Numbered from the stretch's first letter, positions 1 to 8,264 are shown. The stretch is 64,000 bases of DNA from Streptomyces sp. NBC_01298 (GCF_035978755.1 NZ_CP108414.1:5084001-5148000); one strand, 5' to 3'. Numbers and translations are program-made. The notes: generated by a model not told the origin, from the sequence alone.

Positions 1-46
1 GGTAGGTGACGTCGAGCGCGGTGTTGAGCGTCACGGTCAGGATCAT
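1..46 (-). CDS. PfkB-family sugar kinase, N-terminal fragment (runs off window)
   Basis: Only the first 15 codons are inside the window. The minus strand from 46 reads MILTVTLNTALDVTY, which matches the opening of 1-phosphofructokinase/tagatose-6-phosphate kinase proteins of the PfkB family (they usually begin MILTVTLNPALD). It lies downstream of nagA on the same strand, separated by a strong hairpin, so it may be a separately or weakly co-transcribed sugar kinase of the amino-sugar locus. The substrate cannot be told from the fragment. Confidence 0.7.
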   Translation of the reverse strand, partial: MILTVTLNTALDVTY

Positions 47-105
47 GGCGGGCCCCGGTCTCGGTGTGTGCGGCCTCGGGCGGGGCAACAGCATGCCAAA
101 CGGAG

Positions 106-141
106 AAGCGGTCGGCCCAGTACCCCGGGCCGACCGCTTTT
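106..141. terminator. Intrinsic-type terminator hairpin after nagA
   Basis: A perfect 13-bp inverted repeat (106-118 with 127-139, 8-nt loop) lies between the nagA stop and the sugar kinase start. A short T run follows it on the plus strand and a TTCTCC tract on the minus strand. It probably ends or attenuates nagA transcription. Confidence 0.75.
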
Positions 142-156
142 GTGGGAGATCCCGGG

Positions 157-1326
157 TCAGTTGCCCGCCGCGAGCGGGTTCACGATCCATTCGCCGCGCC
201 GCATGACGCCCCGGACGTCGAAGGCGGAGTCGAGGACGACGAGGTCCGCGTACTTGCCGGGCTCCAGCGAGCCGACCTGGTCGTAGACGCCGATCAGCTT
301 GGCCGGGTTGGCGGAGATCGCCTGGACCACGGACTCGACGGGGAGCTTGTCGAGGGTGACCGACCGCTTGAAGGCGGTGTCCAGGGTGAGCGTGGACCCG
401 GCGATGGACCCGCCCTCGACGAGGCGGGCGACGCCCTCCTTGACCTCCACCTCCAGCGGGCCGAGGTGGTAGATCCCGTCGCCGAAGCCGGCCGCGTCCA
501 TCGCGTCGGTGATCAGGGCCACCCGGTTCGCGCCCGCGTGGTGGAAGGCCAGCTCCAGCATGGCCGGGTGCAGGTGGGTGCCGTCGTTGATCAGCTCGAC
601 GGTGACCCGCTCGTCCTCCAGCAGGGCCGCGATGGGGCCGGGGGCGCGGTGCTCCAGGCCGGGCATCGCGTTGTAGAGGTGGGTGGCCACGGTCGCGCCG
701 GCGTCGATGGCCTCGCAGGTCTGCTCGTACGTGGAGTCCGTGTGGCCGATCGCCGCGATGACCCCGTGCTCGGCGAGCAGCCGTACGGAGTCCAGGCCGC
801 CGGGGAGCTCGGTGGCGAGGGTGAACATGCGGGCGGCGCCGTGCGAGGCGTCGATCAGCTTGCGGACCTCGGCCGGGTCGGGGTCGCGCAGCAGGTCTTC
901 CTTGTGCGCGCCCTTGCGGCAGGGGTTGATGAAGGGGCCCTCGAAGTGGATGCCCGCGATGTCGCCCTGCTGGGTCAGCTCGGCGAGCAGTCCGGCGCGG
1001 CGGGCCAGTTCGTCCAGGTCGCCGGTGACGGTGGAGGCGACCAGGGTGGTGGTGCCGTGCTCGCGGTGGGTCCGTACGCCCTTGAGCACCTCCTCGGCGG
1101 TGCCGGAGGTGAAGGAGGCCCCGCCGCCGCCGTGGTTGTGCATGTCGACGAAGCCGGGGACGATCAGGCACCCGGTGAGGTCGACGACGGCCGCGTTCTC
1201 GTCCGCGCTGCCGGCGATGCGCTCGCCGTCGACGATGAGGCGTCCGCCCTTGACGATGCCCGTGGGCAGCACCACGTCGGCGCCGGAGAGAACGGTGCTG
1301 CGGCCCACATGTGCGCTTCCGGACAT
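157..1326 (-). CDS. nagA: N-acetylglucosamine-6-phosphate deacetylase
   Basis: NagA hydrolyses GlcNAc-6-phosphate to glucosamine-6-phosphate and acetate in the cytoplasm, the committed step of GlcNAc use and cell-wall amino-sugar recycling. The 389-aa protein is full length for this amidohydrolase family. Visible motifs are the metal-binding HNHGG after PGFVDM, the HFEGPF glutamate, GHTDSTYEQ, the THLYNAMPG loop and the catalytic aspartate in LITDAMDAAG. The ATG at 1326 overlaps the stop of the upstream ROK kinase by one base (TGATG), so the two are translationally coupled. A longer reading begins inside the kinase gene and was rejected. A dre site upstream of the operon implies DasR control. 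Confidence 0.95.
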   Translation of the reverse strand: MSGSAHVGRSTVLSGADVVLPTGIVKGGRLIVDGERIAGSADENAAVVDLTGCLIVPGFVDMHNHGGGGASFTSGTAEEVLKGVRTHREHGTTTLVASTVTGDLDELARRAGLLAELTQQGDIAGIHFEGPFINPCRKGAHKEDLLRDPDPAEVRKLIDASHGAARMFTLATELPGGLDSVRLLAEHGVIAAIGHTDSTYEQTCEAIDAGATVATHLYNAMPGLEHRAPGPIAALLEDERVTVELINDGTHLHPAMLELAFHHAGANRVALITDAMDAAGFGDGIYHLGPLEVEVKEGVARLVEGGSIAGSTLTLDTAFKRSVTLDKLPVESVVQAISANPAKLIGVYDQVGSLEPGKYADLVVLDSAFDVRGVMRRGEWIVNPLAAGN

Positions 1327-2267
1327 CAGGCAGGTACCTCCGTGGCGAGTAGATCCCAGGCGAGCAGCCCTGCACCCAGGCATCCGGCGGTGTCCCCGAG
1401 GGCGGCCGGAACGATGTGGGGCAGCCGCTGGAACGTCACGCGTTCCTCGACGGCCGTCCGTAGTGGTGTGAACAAGGTTTCCCCGGCCTCGGCCAGTCCG
1501 CCACCGATGATCAGCGTGCGCGGGTCCAGCAGGGTGATCGCGGTGACCAGCCCGTCGGCCAGGGCGCCGATGGCGGCGAGCCAGACCTCCCGGGCGCGCT
1601 CGTCGCCGGATTCGACGGCCTTGGCGCAGTCCGCGGCGTCCGCTTCGGGGTCGCCGGAGGCGGCCGCCCAGGCGCGGCTGACGGCGGAGGCGGAGGCGAG
1701 GGTCTCCAGGCAGCCGCGCTGGCCGCAGCCGCAGGCGGGTCCGCCGGGGCGGACCACGATGTGGCCGATCTCGCCCGCGTACCCGTGCGCGCCGGCCTCG
1801 ATGCGGCCGGCGATGCCGATGGCTCCGGCGATGCCGGTGCCGAGGGGGACGAACAGGAAGCGGTCGGCGCCGCGGCCCGCGCCGATGCGGCCTTCGGCGA
1901 GTCCGCCCGTGCGGACGTCGTGGCCGAGCGCGACCGGGATGCCGCCGAGGCGTCTGCCGAGCAGTTCGCGCATCGGGACGTCGCGCCAGCCCAGGTTCGC
2001 CGCGTAGACGGCGATCCCGTTCTCGGCGTCGACGATGCCGGGGACGGCCACGCCGGCCGCGGAGGCGGTGGTGTGGAAGCGTTCCCGGCCGAGGTCGAGG
2101 AGCTCGGCGGCGAAGTCCTGGATCGTCTCGACGACGGCTTCGGCGCCCCGCTCGCGGCCGGTGGCGCGGCGCGCTTCGTGGAGCAGGGTGCCGTCGGCGG
2201 CGACGAGGGCGGCCTTCATCCCAGTGCCGCCCACATCGAGGGCGATGACGTGTTTCACGGGTTTCAC
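1326..2267 (-). CDS. nagK: ROK-family sugar kinase, probable N-acetylglucosamine kinase
   Basis: Predicted cytoplasmic kinase that phosphorylates GlcNAc (or a related hexose) for the NagA encoded next in the operon. The 313-aa protein starts with the phosphate-binding motif ALDVGGTGMKAALV, continues with LFVPLGTGIAGAIGIAG, and carries the ROK zinc signature CGCGQRGCLE. The ROK fold and nagA linkage support NagK; glucokinase is the alternative by sequence alone. The GTG at 2267 (VKPVKHVIAL) is preferred, with another GTG at 2258 and an upstream ATG at 2297 possible; no strong ribosome-binding site distinguishes them. A dre site overlaps the upstream edge. Confidence 0.85.
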   Translation of the reverse strand: MKPVKHVIALDVGGTGMKAALVAADGTLLHEARRATGRERGAEAVVETIQDFAAELLDLGRERFHTTASAAGVAVPGIVDAENGIAVYAANLGWRDVPMRELLGRRLGGIPVALGHDVRTGGLAEGRIGAGRGADRFLFVPLGTGIAGAIGIAGRIEAGAHGYAGEIGHIVVRPGGPACGCGQRGCLETLASASAVSRAWAAASGDPEADAADCAKAVESGDERAREVWLAAIGALADGLVTAITLLDPRTLIIGGGLAEAGETLFTPLRTAVEERVTFQRLPHIVPAALGDTAGCLGAGLLAWDLLATEVPA

Positions 2268-2295
2268 GGGTGACAGTCTCGCGTGATCGGAGGGC

Positions 2296-2311
2296 AAAGG
2301 TCTAGTCCACT
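2296..2311. promoter_or_regulatory. DasR-responsive element (dre) of nagKA
   Basis: AAAGGTCTAGTCCACT matches the 16-bp Streptomyces dre palindrome (AGTGGTCTAGACCACT type) at 13 of 16 positions when read on the minus strand, including the central GGACTAGACC core. It lies just upstream of the kinase start. DasR is the GntR-family GlcNAc sensor, and dre control of nag genes is established in Streptomyces. Confidence 0.8.
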
Positions 2312-2365
2312 GAGAGGGATTGTTGAGTGGCCATACAAATTAGGGACCTTCGTCGGCGGACGGGC

Positions 2366-2459
2366 CGGTACGCGGGCCCGTACGGGGGTCCGTACGCGGG
2401 TCCGTACGTGCGTGCGTACGCGGGTCCGTGCGTGTGTGCGCGTGCAGGCCGTGTGCACG
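2366..2459. repeat. Degenerate short tandem repeats in the nag intergenic region
   Basis: About 95 bases are built from repeated CGTACG-containing units of the type GGGTCCGTACGC, grading into GTGCGTGTG alternating sequence. The units are self-complementary (CGTACG), so the tract could form alternative hairpins. It lies between the two divergent dre sites. No coding capacity is credible here. Confidence 0.7.
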
Positions 2460-2488
2460 TTTGGGGTCGGATGTTGACCAGGATCAAA

Positions 2489-2504
2489 AGTGGTGTAGAC
2501 CTTT
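2489..2504. promoter_or_regulatory. Second dre site, upstream of the sugar-binding lipoprotein
   Basis: AGTGGTGTAGACCTTT matches the dre consensus at 13 of 16 positions and lies about 40 bp before the GTG start of the divergent lipoprotein gene. This suggests that the lipoprotein is in the DasR regulon together with nagKA. Confidence 0.75.
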
Positions 2505-2544
2505 ACGCGAATCGTACGGAACAACCTGGGGTGGAACGAGAACT

Positions 2545-3861
2545 GTGAAGGCCCGAACTGTCCAGGCCAGAAGGCTGAACCTCGCCGCGTCCGGCCTCGC
2601 ACTGTGCCTGACCACGGTGACGCTGACCGGCTGCGGCGCCGTGTCGGGCGTCACCGGGGACAACGAGGTCACCCTGAAGGTCGTGGCGGCCGACTACGGG
2701 GACAAACCGGAAAACTCCTCCAAGCCCTACTGGAAGGACCTCGCCGCGGCCTTCGAGAAGCGCAACCCCGGCATCAAGGTCCAGGTCGAGGTCTACTCCT
2801 GGGAGGAGGTGGACGCCAAGGTCGCCGAGATGGTCAAGGCCGGCGAGGCCCCCGACATCGCGCAGATCGGCGCCTACGCCGACTACGCCGCCGACGGCAA
2901 GCTGTACACCGCCGACGAGCTGCTCTCCGTGAACACCCAGGCCGACTTCCTCGATCCGCTCGCCGAAGCGGGCAAGGTCCGGCGCGATCAGTACGGCATG
3001 CCCTTCGTGGCCAGCACCCGGCTGATGTTCTACAACGAGAAGCTCTTCGCCGACGCCGGCATCATCCCCAAGGACGGCAAGACCCCCTGGCGCCCCAAGA
3101 GCTGGGCCGATCTGGAATCGGCCGCCAAGAAGCTCAAGGCGGACGGCGTCCCGACGCCCATCGCGCTGCCCCTGGGCCGCGAGGAGGCGCAGGCCGAGAC
3201 GATGCAGTGGCTGCTCGCGGGCGGCGGAGGCTACGCCGACAACGAAGACCAGTACGCGATCGACTCCCCGAACAACATCGCCACCCTGGAGTTCCTGCGC
3301 GACGACCTCGTCGGCGCGGGTCTGACCGGCCCCGTCGAGCCGGGCAAGCTGAACCGCCAGGCCGCCTTCGACTCCTTCTCGCGCGGCGAGGTCGGCATGC
3401 TCAACGGGCACCCCACGCTGCTCAAGCAGGCCGCCGCCAAGGGCGTGAAGTACGGCATGATCCCCATGCCGACCTCCGACGGGGTCAGCCACCCCACGAT
3501 GGGCGTCGCCGACTGGGTGATGGCCTTCAAGGCCGGCCACCAGACGCAGTCCGGGAAGTTCCTGGACTTCCTCTACGAGGCCGAGAACGTGACGGCCTTC
3601 ACCGAGAAGTACGACCTGCTGCCGGTGACCACCAGCGGCTCCCGGGCGATGGACGCCTCCACCGGGTCCTCCTCGGCGGAGCTGAAGACCTTCCTGCACG
3701 CCCTGCCCAACGCGCGGCTCTACCCGGTGGGCAAGAAGTCCTGGGCGACCGTGAGCGAGGACATCAAGAAGAACATCGGCAAGGCCGTGCAGCCGGGCGG
3801 GCAGCCCGCGAAGATCCTGGCGGACCTGGCGGAGGCCGGGCGCAAGGCGGATCCGCGCTGA
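2545..3861 (+). CDS. Extracellular sugar-binding lipoprotein of an ABC transporter
   Basis: Predicted membrane-anchored solute receptor (438 aa) of the family 1 extracellular sugar-binding proteins. It starts with a basic n-region, a hydrophobic stretch and a lipobox LTGC with the lipidated cysteine at about residue 30. Mature-domain features typical of the family include PYWKDLAAAFEKRNPGIKVQ and DIAQIGAYADYAADG. The start is the GTG at 2545, preceded by a purine-rich GGAACGAG; an upstream in-frame ATG would bury the signal peptide. No permease or ATPase lies next to it, so it must use a transporter encoded elsewhere. A dre site upstream and divergence from nagKA suggest an amino sugar or chitooligosaccharide ligand. 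Confidence 0.85.
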   Translation: MKARTVQARRLNLAASGLALCLTTVTLTGCGAVSGVTGDNEVTLKVVAADYGDKPENSSKPYWKDLAAAFEKRNPGIKVQVEVYSWEEVDAKVAEMVKAGEAPDIAQIGAYADYAADGKLYTADELLSVNTQADFLDPLAEAGKVRRDQYGMPFVASTRLMFYNEKLFADAGIIPKDGKTPWRPKSWADLESAAKKLKADGVPTPIALPLGREEAQAETMQWLLAGGGGYADNEDQYAIDSPNNIATLEFLRDDLVGAGLTGPVEPGKLNRQAAFDSFSRGEVGMLNGHPTLLKQAAAKGVKYGMIPMPTSDGVSHPTMGVADWVMAFKAGHQTQSGKFLDFLYEAENVTAFTEKYDLLPVTTSGSRAMDASTGSSSAELKTFLHALPNARLYPVGKKSWATVSEDIKKNIGKAVQPGGQPAKILADLAEAGRKADPR

Positions 3862-3904
3862 TCCGTGCTGACCGGCGCTGACCGGCACTGATCCGTGCCG
3901 ACCC

Positions 3905-3938
3905 GAGCAGCCCCGCGCCGACCCGCGCGGGGCTGCTC
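3905..3938. terminator. Hairpin terminator after the lipoprotein gene
   Basis: A 13-bp G+C-rich stem (3905-3917 with 3926-3938, 8-nt loop) follows the lipoprotein stop. Short CTGATCCGTGCTGACC-like direct repeats lie just before it. There is no T tract, as is usual for Streptomyces terminators. Confidence 0.65.
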
Positions 3939-3982
3939 CCGGTCGGGCGGGCGCTGTCGGAGGGCGGAGTTAACCTGGCCGT

Positions 3983-4234
3983 ATGACGGACGCGGACGAG
4001 AGGCCGCCCGCCGGGCTGAGCCCCGACGAAGCGGCCGTACTGGCCTACGAGGCCCGCACCTGGCCCGGCCCGGGCGCCAAGGAGCGGGCCATAAGGGAAG
4101 GACTGGGGATGCCCCCGGTCCGGTACTACCAGCTGCTCAACGCGCTGATGGACGATCCCAGGGCGCTGCGGCACGCCCCCGGCACCGTCAACCGCCTGCG
4201 GCGCATCCGGGAGGCCCAGCGGGCCCGGCGGTAG
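3983..4234 (+). CDS. DUF3263 domain protein, small putative DNA-binding protein
   Basis: An 83-aa soluble protein. The central part, AYEARTWPGPGAKERAIRE followed by RYYQLLNALMDDP, matches the actinobacterial DUF3263 family, whose pattern resembles a helix-turn-helix (KERAIREGLGMPPVRYYQL). The C-terminus is basic. Its role is unknown. It sits alone on the plus strand between the lipoprotein gene and otsB with its own short upstream region. Confidence 0.8.
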   Translation: MTDADERPPAGLSPDEAAVLAYEARTWPGPGAKERAIREGLGMPPVRYYQLLNALMDDPRALRHAPGTVNRLRRIREAQRARR

Positions 4235-4299
4235 CGCCCGAGGCCCGGGCATCGCCCGCGCCGTAGCCGTGGCCCGGCTGGGCCGTTAGGGTCGTGCGT

Positions 4300-5160
4300 A
4301 TGGGGAGCCATCCGCACGATCTGCCGATGCCCGTCACCACCGCCGGACGCGAGGGACTCGAAGCCCTCCTCCGCGCACCGCGCCGCTCCGTCGTCGCCCT
4401 CGACTTCGACGGCACCCTCGCCGACATCGTTCCCGACCCCGACCAGGCACGGGCCCACCCCGGAGCCGTTCCCGCGCTCGCCGCGCTCGCCCCCGAGGTC
4501 GGCTCCATCGCGGTCGTCACCGGCCGGCCCGCCGGGGTCGCCGTCCGCTACGGGGGCTTCGCCGGGGTCCCCGGACTCGAACACCTGGTGGTCCTCGGCC
4601 ACTACGGAGCCGAGCGCTGGGACGCCGTGAGCGGCATCGTGCACGCTCCGGCCGAGCATCCGGGGGTCGCGGCGGTCCGGGCCGAGCTGCCCGGGTTCCT
4701 GGACGCGATCGGCGCGTGGCGCGGGACGTGGATCGAGGAGAAGGGCCAGGCACTGGCCGTCCACACCCGCCGCGCGGCGGACCCGGAGGCGGCCTTCGCG
4801 GCCCTGCGCGAGCCCCTGGCGGGGCTGGCGGCCCGGCACGGCCTGATGGTCGAGCCGGGGCGGGCCGTACTGGAGCTGCGGCCGCCGGGCATGGACAAGG
4901 GCGTCGCGCTCACGGAGTACCTCGCGGAGGTGGGGGCGCAGGCCGTGCTCTACGCCGGGGACGACCTGGGTGACCTCGCGGCGTACTCGGCGGTGGAGAA
5001 GCTGCGCGCCGGCGGGATGCCGGGGCTCCTGGTCTGCAGTGGCTCGGCGGAAGTCCCGGAACTCGCCGCCCGCGCGGACCTGACCCTGTCCGGCCCGTCG
5101 GAGGTAGTCGCCTTCCTGTCCGCCCTGGCAGCGGCACTGACCGAGCCCGCACCTTCCTGA
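4300..5160 (+). CDS. otsB: Trehalose-6-phosphate phosphatase
   Basis: OtsB removes phosphate from trehalose-6-phosphate, the last step of the OtsA-OtsB pathway to the compatible solute trehalose. The 286-aa HAD-superfamily protein has motif I DFDGTLADI at about residue 33, AVVTGRP (motif II region), a conserved KGVALTEYL, and the acidic GDDLGDLAAY motif near the C-terminus. ATG 4300 is preferred; ATG 4327 is an alternative. TAGGGT lies 8-13 bases upstream, compatible with a -10 box and a leaderless transcript. It is convergent with otsA, which is therefore in a separate transcript. Confidence 0.92.
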   Translation: MGSHPHDLPMPVTTAGREGLEALLRAPRRSVVALDFDGTLADIVPDPDQARAHPGAVPALAALAPEVGSIAVVTGRPAGVAVRYGGFAGVPGLEHLVVLGHYGAERWDAVSGIVHAPAEHPGVAAVRAELPGFLDAIGAWRGTWIEEKGQALAVHTRRAADPEAAFAALREPLAGLAARHGLMVEPGRAVLELRPPGMDKGVALTEYLAEVGAQAVLYAGDDLGDLAAYSAVEKLRAGGMPGLLVCSGSAEVPELAARADLTLSGPSEVVAFLSALAAALTEPAPS

Positions 5161-5215
5161 CGCGGCGCCGCGAAGCCGGGGAGGCCCGCCAGGGCCGAGC
5201 CGTGCGAGCGGTGCG

Positions 5216-6688
5216 TCAAGAAGGAGAGGGGTCGCGCAGGGCGTTCAGCTGGGCCGTGAGCCATGGGGCCGGGGGGAGGGCCGTGGCTGCCGCCGCCAGG
5301 CGTTTCGTGCGGTCCGCGCGTTCCGCCGACGGCATGGAGAGGGCGGCGTGCAACGCCTCCGCCGTCGCCGTCACGTCGTACGGGTTCACCGTCAGCGCGT
5401 CCGCGCCCAGTTCCTCGTACGCGCCCGCCCCGGTGGACAGCACCAGCGCGCACCCCGCCTCCGAGACCACCGGGATCTCCTTGGCGACGAGGTTCATGCC
5501 GTCCCGTACGGGATTGACCAGCGCCACGTCCGCCAGCCGGTACACCGCCAGCGATCGCGCGAAGTCGTCCTCGACGGAGACGATCACCGGCCGCCAGTCG
5601 TCCGTACCGAACTCGGCGTTGATCTCCGCGGCCAGCTCCCGCACCGACTGCGTGTACTCCCGGTAGACGGCCAGGTCCTGCCGGGACGGATAGGCGGAGG
5701 CCAGGTGGACCACCTCCTCCTGCCACCCGGGGTACGTGGTCAGCAGCTCCCGGTAGGCCAGCAGCCCGCGCAGGATGTTCTTCGACAGCTCCGTCCGGTC
5801 CACCCGCGCGATCGTCCGCAGGTCGCCGACCTCCGCCCGCAGCGCCGCGAGCTTGTCGTCCACCTCCGGCCGGTGCGCGAGCGCGCGCAGCTCGTCCCCG
5901 TCCACGCCGAGGGGGTAAGCGGTGACGTGCGTGAACCGGGCCTGCCCGGGCCGGTCCCCGTCCGCGCTCCTCCCGCGGTGCTGCACGCCGCGCTCGGGAC
6001 CGTCCGGAGCCGATGCCCGCGCGAGCCCGTGCACGTCGTCGGCCACCGCGCCGCTGATGAAGTTGTCCGCCCACTCCCGGGTGTGGAACCCCAGCCGGTC
6101 CGCCCCGAGCATCCCCCACACCAACTGGCTCCGGATGTCCTGCGGAAGCATCCCCAGGAAGTCCCGCGAGGCCCACGGAGTGTGCGTGAAGTGCCCGATC
6201 CGCAGGTCCGGGCGGAGCTCCCGGAGCATTCCGGGGGCCAGGGCCAGGTGGTAGTCCTGGATCAGGACGGCCGCGTCCTCGGCCGCCTCCTCCGCGAGGG
6301 CCGCCGCGAAGGCCTCGTTGTACGTGACGTACGAAGCCCAGCGCCGCCGGAACTCCGCGTCGAAGACCGGCTCGCGCGGGATCTCGTACAGGTGGTGGTG
6401 GAGGAACCACAGCACCGAGTTCGCGATGCCGTTGTACGCGTCGTCGTAGACCGCCGGGTCGATCGAGAGCATCCGTACGCCCGGCTCGCAGACCCCCTGC
6501 CGTACCGCCTCCCGGTCCGCGTCCGACAGCGCCGCGCAGATCCACAGCGCGTCCGGCTGCTCCGCGAGGGCGGCGGAGAGCCCGGAGACGAGGCCGCCCC
6601 CGCCGCGGCGGGCACTGAGCGTGCCGTCCGCGGCGAGGGCGTAGGAGAGGGGGCCGCGATTCGCGGCGACGAGCACCTGGGAAGCCAT
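5216..6688 (-). CDS. otsA: Trehalose-6-phosphate synthase (GT20)
   Basis: OtsA joins glucose from a nucleotide sugar to glucose-6-phosphate to make trehalose-6-phosphate. The 490-aa protein has family length and motifs: VLVAANRGPLSY at the N-terminus, HTPWASRDFLGMLPQ (His and Trp of the acceptor pocket), GADRLGFHTREWADNF, and VNPVRDGMNLVAKE, which holds the donor-site residues. It faces otsB across a gap of about 55 bases and lies downstream of gpgS on the same strand, separated by 134 bases. Together these genes form an osmolyte/glycogen-linked sugar cluster. Confidence 0.95.
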   Translation of the reverse strand: MASQVLVAANRGPLSYALAADGTLSARRGGGGLVSGLSAALAEQPDALWICAALSDADREAVRQGVCEPGVRMLSIDPAVYDDAYNGIANSVLWFLHHHLYEIPREPVFDAEFRRRWASYVTYNEAFAAALAEEAAEDAAVLIQDYHLALAPGMLRELRPDLRIGHFTHTPWASRDFLGMLPQDIRSQLVWGMLGADRLGFHTREWADNFISGAVADDVHGLARASAPDGPERGVQHRGRSADGDRPGQARFTHVTAYPLGVDGDELRALAHRPEVDDKLAALRAEVGDLRTIARVDRTELSKNILRGLLAYRELLTTYPGWQEEVVHLASAYPSRQDLAVYREYTQSVRELAAEINAEFGTDDWRPVIVSVEDDFARSLAVYRLADVALVNPVRDGMNLVAKEIPVVSEAGCALVLSTGAGAYEELGADALTVNPYDVTATAEALHAALSMPSAERADRTKRLAAAATALPPAPWLTAQLNALRDPSPS

Positions 6689-6822
6689 GCGGCGAACCTA
6701 GCCCGCCTCGCCTCCGGTCAAACGTCGGTGCCTGCGCGTACGCCGGACCGAGAGGAAGACCACACCGCCGAGTGCGGCGAGCGTGGCGGCCGCCGTCCCC
6801 TCAGCCGGAGCCGCGTCGGGGG

Positions 6823-7893
6823 TTACGCCACGCGGCGGCGCGCGTACTCCTCGATGTCCCGCATCGGCGGCCGTTCCTCGGTGTCCACGGTGTAGGTGTG
6901 CGGTACGAACCCCTGCGGGCCCCGCTCGAACTGTGTCAGCTCGGGGCGTACGAGGTGTCCGCGCGAGAGCCGGACCTGCGCCGTGCGGTAGATCGCCGCG
7001 GCCATCCGGCCCAGGGCCTGGCCGTCCTGGTGGCGGTGCAGCCGCACGCCCACGTCCACCTGGGCCAGCGCGTCCAGCCCGGCGGTGTGCAGCGCGTCCA
7101 CCAGCAGGCCCAGCTCGACCCCGTAGCCCACGGGGAACGGCAGCCGTTCGAGGAGCTCGCGGCGTACGGCGTACTCGCCGCCCAGCGGCTGGACGAAGCC
7201 GGCCAGCTGCGGCCAGTGCAGGTTGAGCAGGGGCCGGGCCACCAGCTCCGTGACCCGGCCGCCCTGGCCGTGGGCCCTGGCGGAGGCGAGCCCGCCGGGC
7301 TCCTGGCCGTGGGCCCTGGCGGAGGCGAGGCCGCCGGGCTCCTGGCCGCCGAGTTCCGGACCGCCGAGCTCCGGGCCGAGCGGGCGGTCGTACATCGCCT
7401 TGACGAACCGCACGTCCGGCTCGGTCAGCAGCGGGCCGACGATTCCCGAGACGAAGGCCGACGAGAAATCGCGCAGGTCGGCGTCCACGAAGCAGACGAT
7501 GTCCCCGGTGGTGGCCAGCAGCGAGCGCCACAGCACCTCGCCCTTCCCGGGCAGCGCCGGGATCCGCGGCAGGACCTCGTCGCGGTGCACCACCCGGGCC
7601 CCGGCCTTGGCCGCGACCTCCGCGGTGCGGTCGGTGGAGCCCGAGTCGATCACGACGAGCTCGTCCACCAGGGGCACCGGCAGCCCCTCGATCAGATCGC
7701 GCCGGATCACCTCGACGATCTCGCCGACCGTGGCCTCCTCGTTCAGCGCCGGCAACACCACGCTCACCGTGGTCCCCGCTGCCCGCTTGGCCGAAAGCAG
7801 CTGGCCGAGCGGTCGGTCGGCGGCGGACCAGGAGCGGTCTGCCAACCAGCGCTCCACCTCTTCCAGCACCTTCAGCACTCCCTGTTCCATCAC
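6823..7893 (-). CDS. gpgS: Glucosyl-3-phosphoglycerate synthase
   Basis: GpgS (GT81/GT2-like) transfers glucose from NDP-glucose to 3-phosphoglycerate, starting glucosylglycerate or methylglucose lipopolysaccharide synthesis. The GT-A fold is visible: TTVSVVLPALNEEATVGEI, VIDSGSTDRT, IVCFVDADLRDF (metal-binding DAD) and the conserved GGRVTELVARPLL. At 356 aa it is longer than the roughly 325-aa mycobacterial enzyme, because a loop just before GGRVTELVARP holds two copies of a 13-residue repeat (ELGG-, QEPGGLASARAHG-type). This loop lies close to the acceptor site and may modify it or be neutral. ATG 7893 is followed directly by a second ATG. Confidence 0.92.
   Translation of the reverse strand: MMEQGVLKVLEEVERWLADRSWSAADRPLGQLLSAKRAAGTTVSVVLPALNEEATVGEIVEVIRRDLIEGLPVPLVDELVVIDSGSTDRTAEVAAKAGARVVHRDEVLPRIPALPGKGEVLWRSLLATTGDIVCFVDADLRDFSSAFVSGIVGPLLTEPDVRFVKAMYDRPLGPELGGPELGGQEPGGLASARAHGQEPGGLASARAHGQGGRVTELVARPLLNLHWPQLAGFVQPLGGEYAVRRELLERLPFPVGYGVELGLLVDALHTAGLDALAQVDVGVRLHRHQDGQALGRMAAAIYRTAQVRLSRGHLVRPELTQFERGPQGFVPHTYTVDTEERPPMRDIEEYARRRVA
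7264..7341. repeat. 39-bp tandem duplication inside gpgS
   Basis: Two 39-bp copies (7264-7302 and 7303-7341) differ by a single base and stay in frame. They are followed by two copies of a 15-bp unit (about 7347-7376) encoding GGPEL-type residues. Only near-identical recent duplication explains the match. Confidence 0.9.
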
Positions 7894-8090
7894 GGGTTCT
7901 ACACGGGTTCGACACGGGGATCATCACTCGTTTGGACCGAAATGTGATCCATCTCGCGGTTCGGACGGCTGTCTCAACCCCCCGGACCTTCGGTTACAGT
8001 CTTGAACAACGCGATGGCCCACCGCATGCCGGGGGGCCCGCGTACAAACGCACCGGCGCGCCACAGAGCGCGTGTGCCGGTGCCATACCG

Positions 8091-8248
8091 CTCATCCAGA
8101 GGGGCAGAGGGACACGGCCCGTTGAAGCCCCGGCAACCCTCCAGTCGGTTCTCGCGATCGCGCATTCCAGCGCCGCCAGCGAGGTCCCCGGCTAGGGAAG
8201 GTGCCAAATCCGTCTCATGGCGAAGTGCGCCATGGGGAAGATGAGGAG
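8091..8248 (+). ncRNA. SAM-I (S-box) riboswitch of thrC
   Basis: The leader contains the SAM-I core: CATCCAGAGGGGCAGAGGGA, then GGCCCGTTGAAGCCCCGGCA, then AAGGTGCCAAATCC. The last is followed by a P4 hairpin (CATGGCG/CGCCATG, 8216-8234). P1 would pair CTCATC at 8091 with GATGAG at 8240-8245. The 3' strand of P1 runs into AGGAG (8244-8248), the likely ribosome-binding site of thrC, so SAM binding should hide it and block translation. Confidence 0.92.
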
Positions 8249-8264
8249 AAAGGGCCTCGCCATC

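Noticed and set aside
64..2007. 647-aa plus-strand reading frame
   Set aside because: It is the complement of nagA/nagK. Composition is Gly/Val/Arg-heavy shadow sequence with no family pattern, while the minus strand encodes full motifs.
6698..6822. Possible small C-terminal hydrophobic coding segment (TLAALGGVVFLSVRRTRR) between gpgS and otsA
   Set aside because: No start codon or ribosome-binding site precedes it in frame within the gap, and the frame only continues as a shadow of gpgS. It may be a remnant but cannot be supported.
8217..8264. Earlier in-frame start for thrC
   Set aside because: It lies inside the P4/P1 region of the SAM riboswitch. The ATG at 8265 has the ribosome-binding site and the conserved N-terminus.
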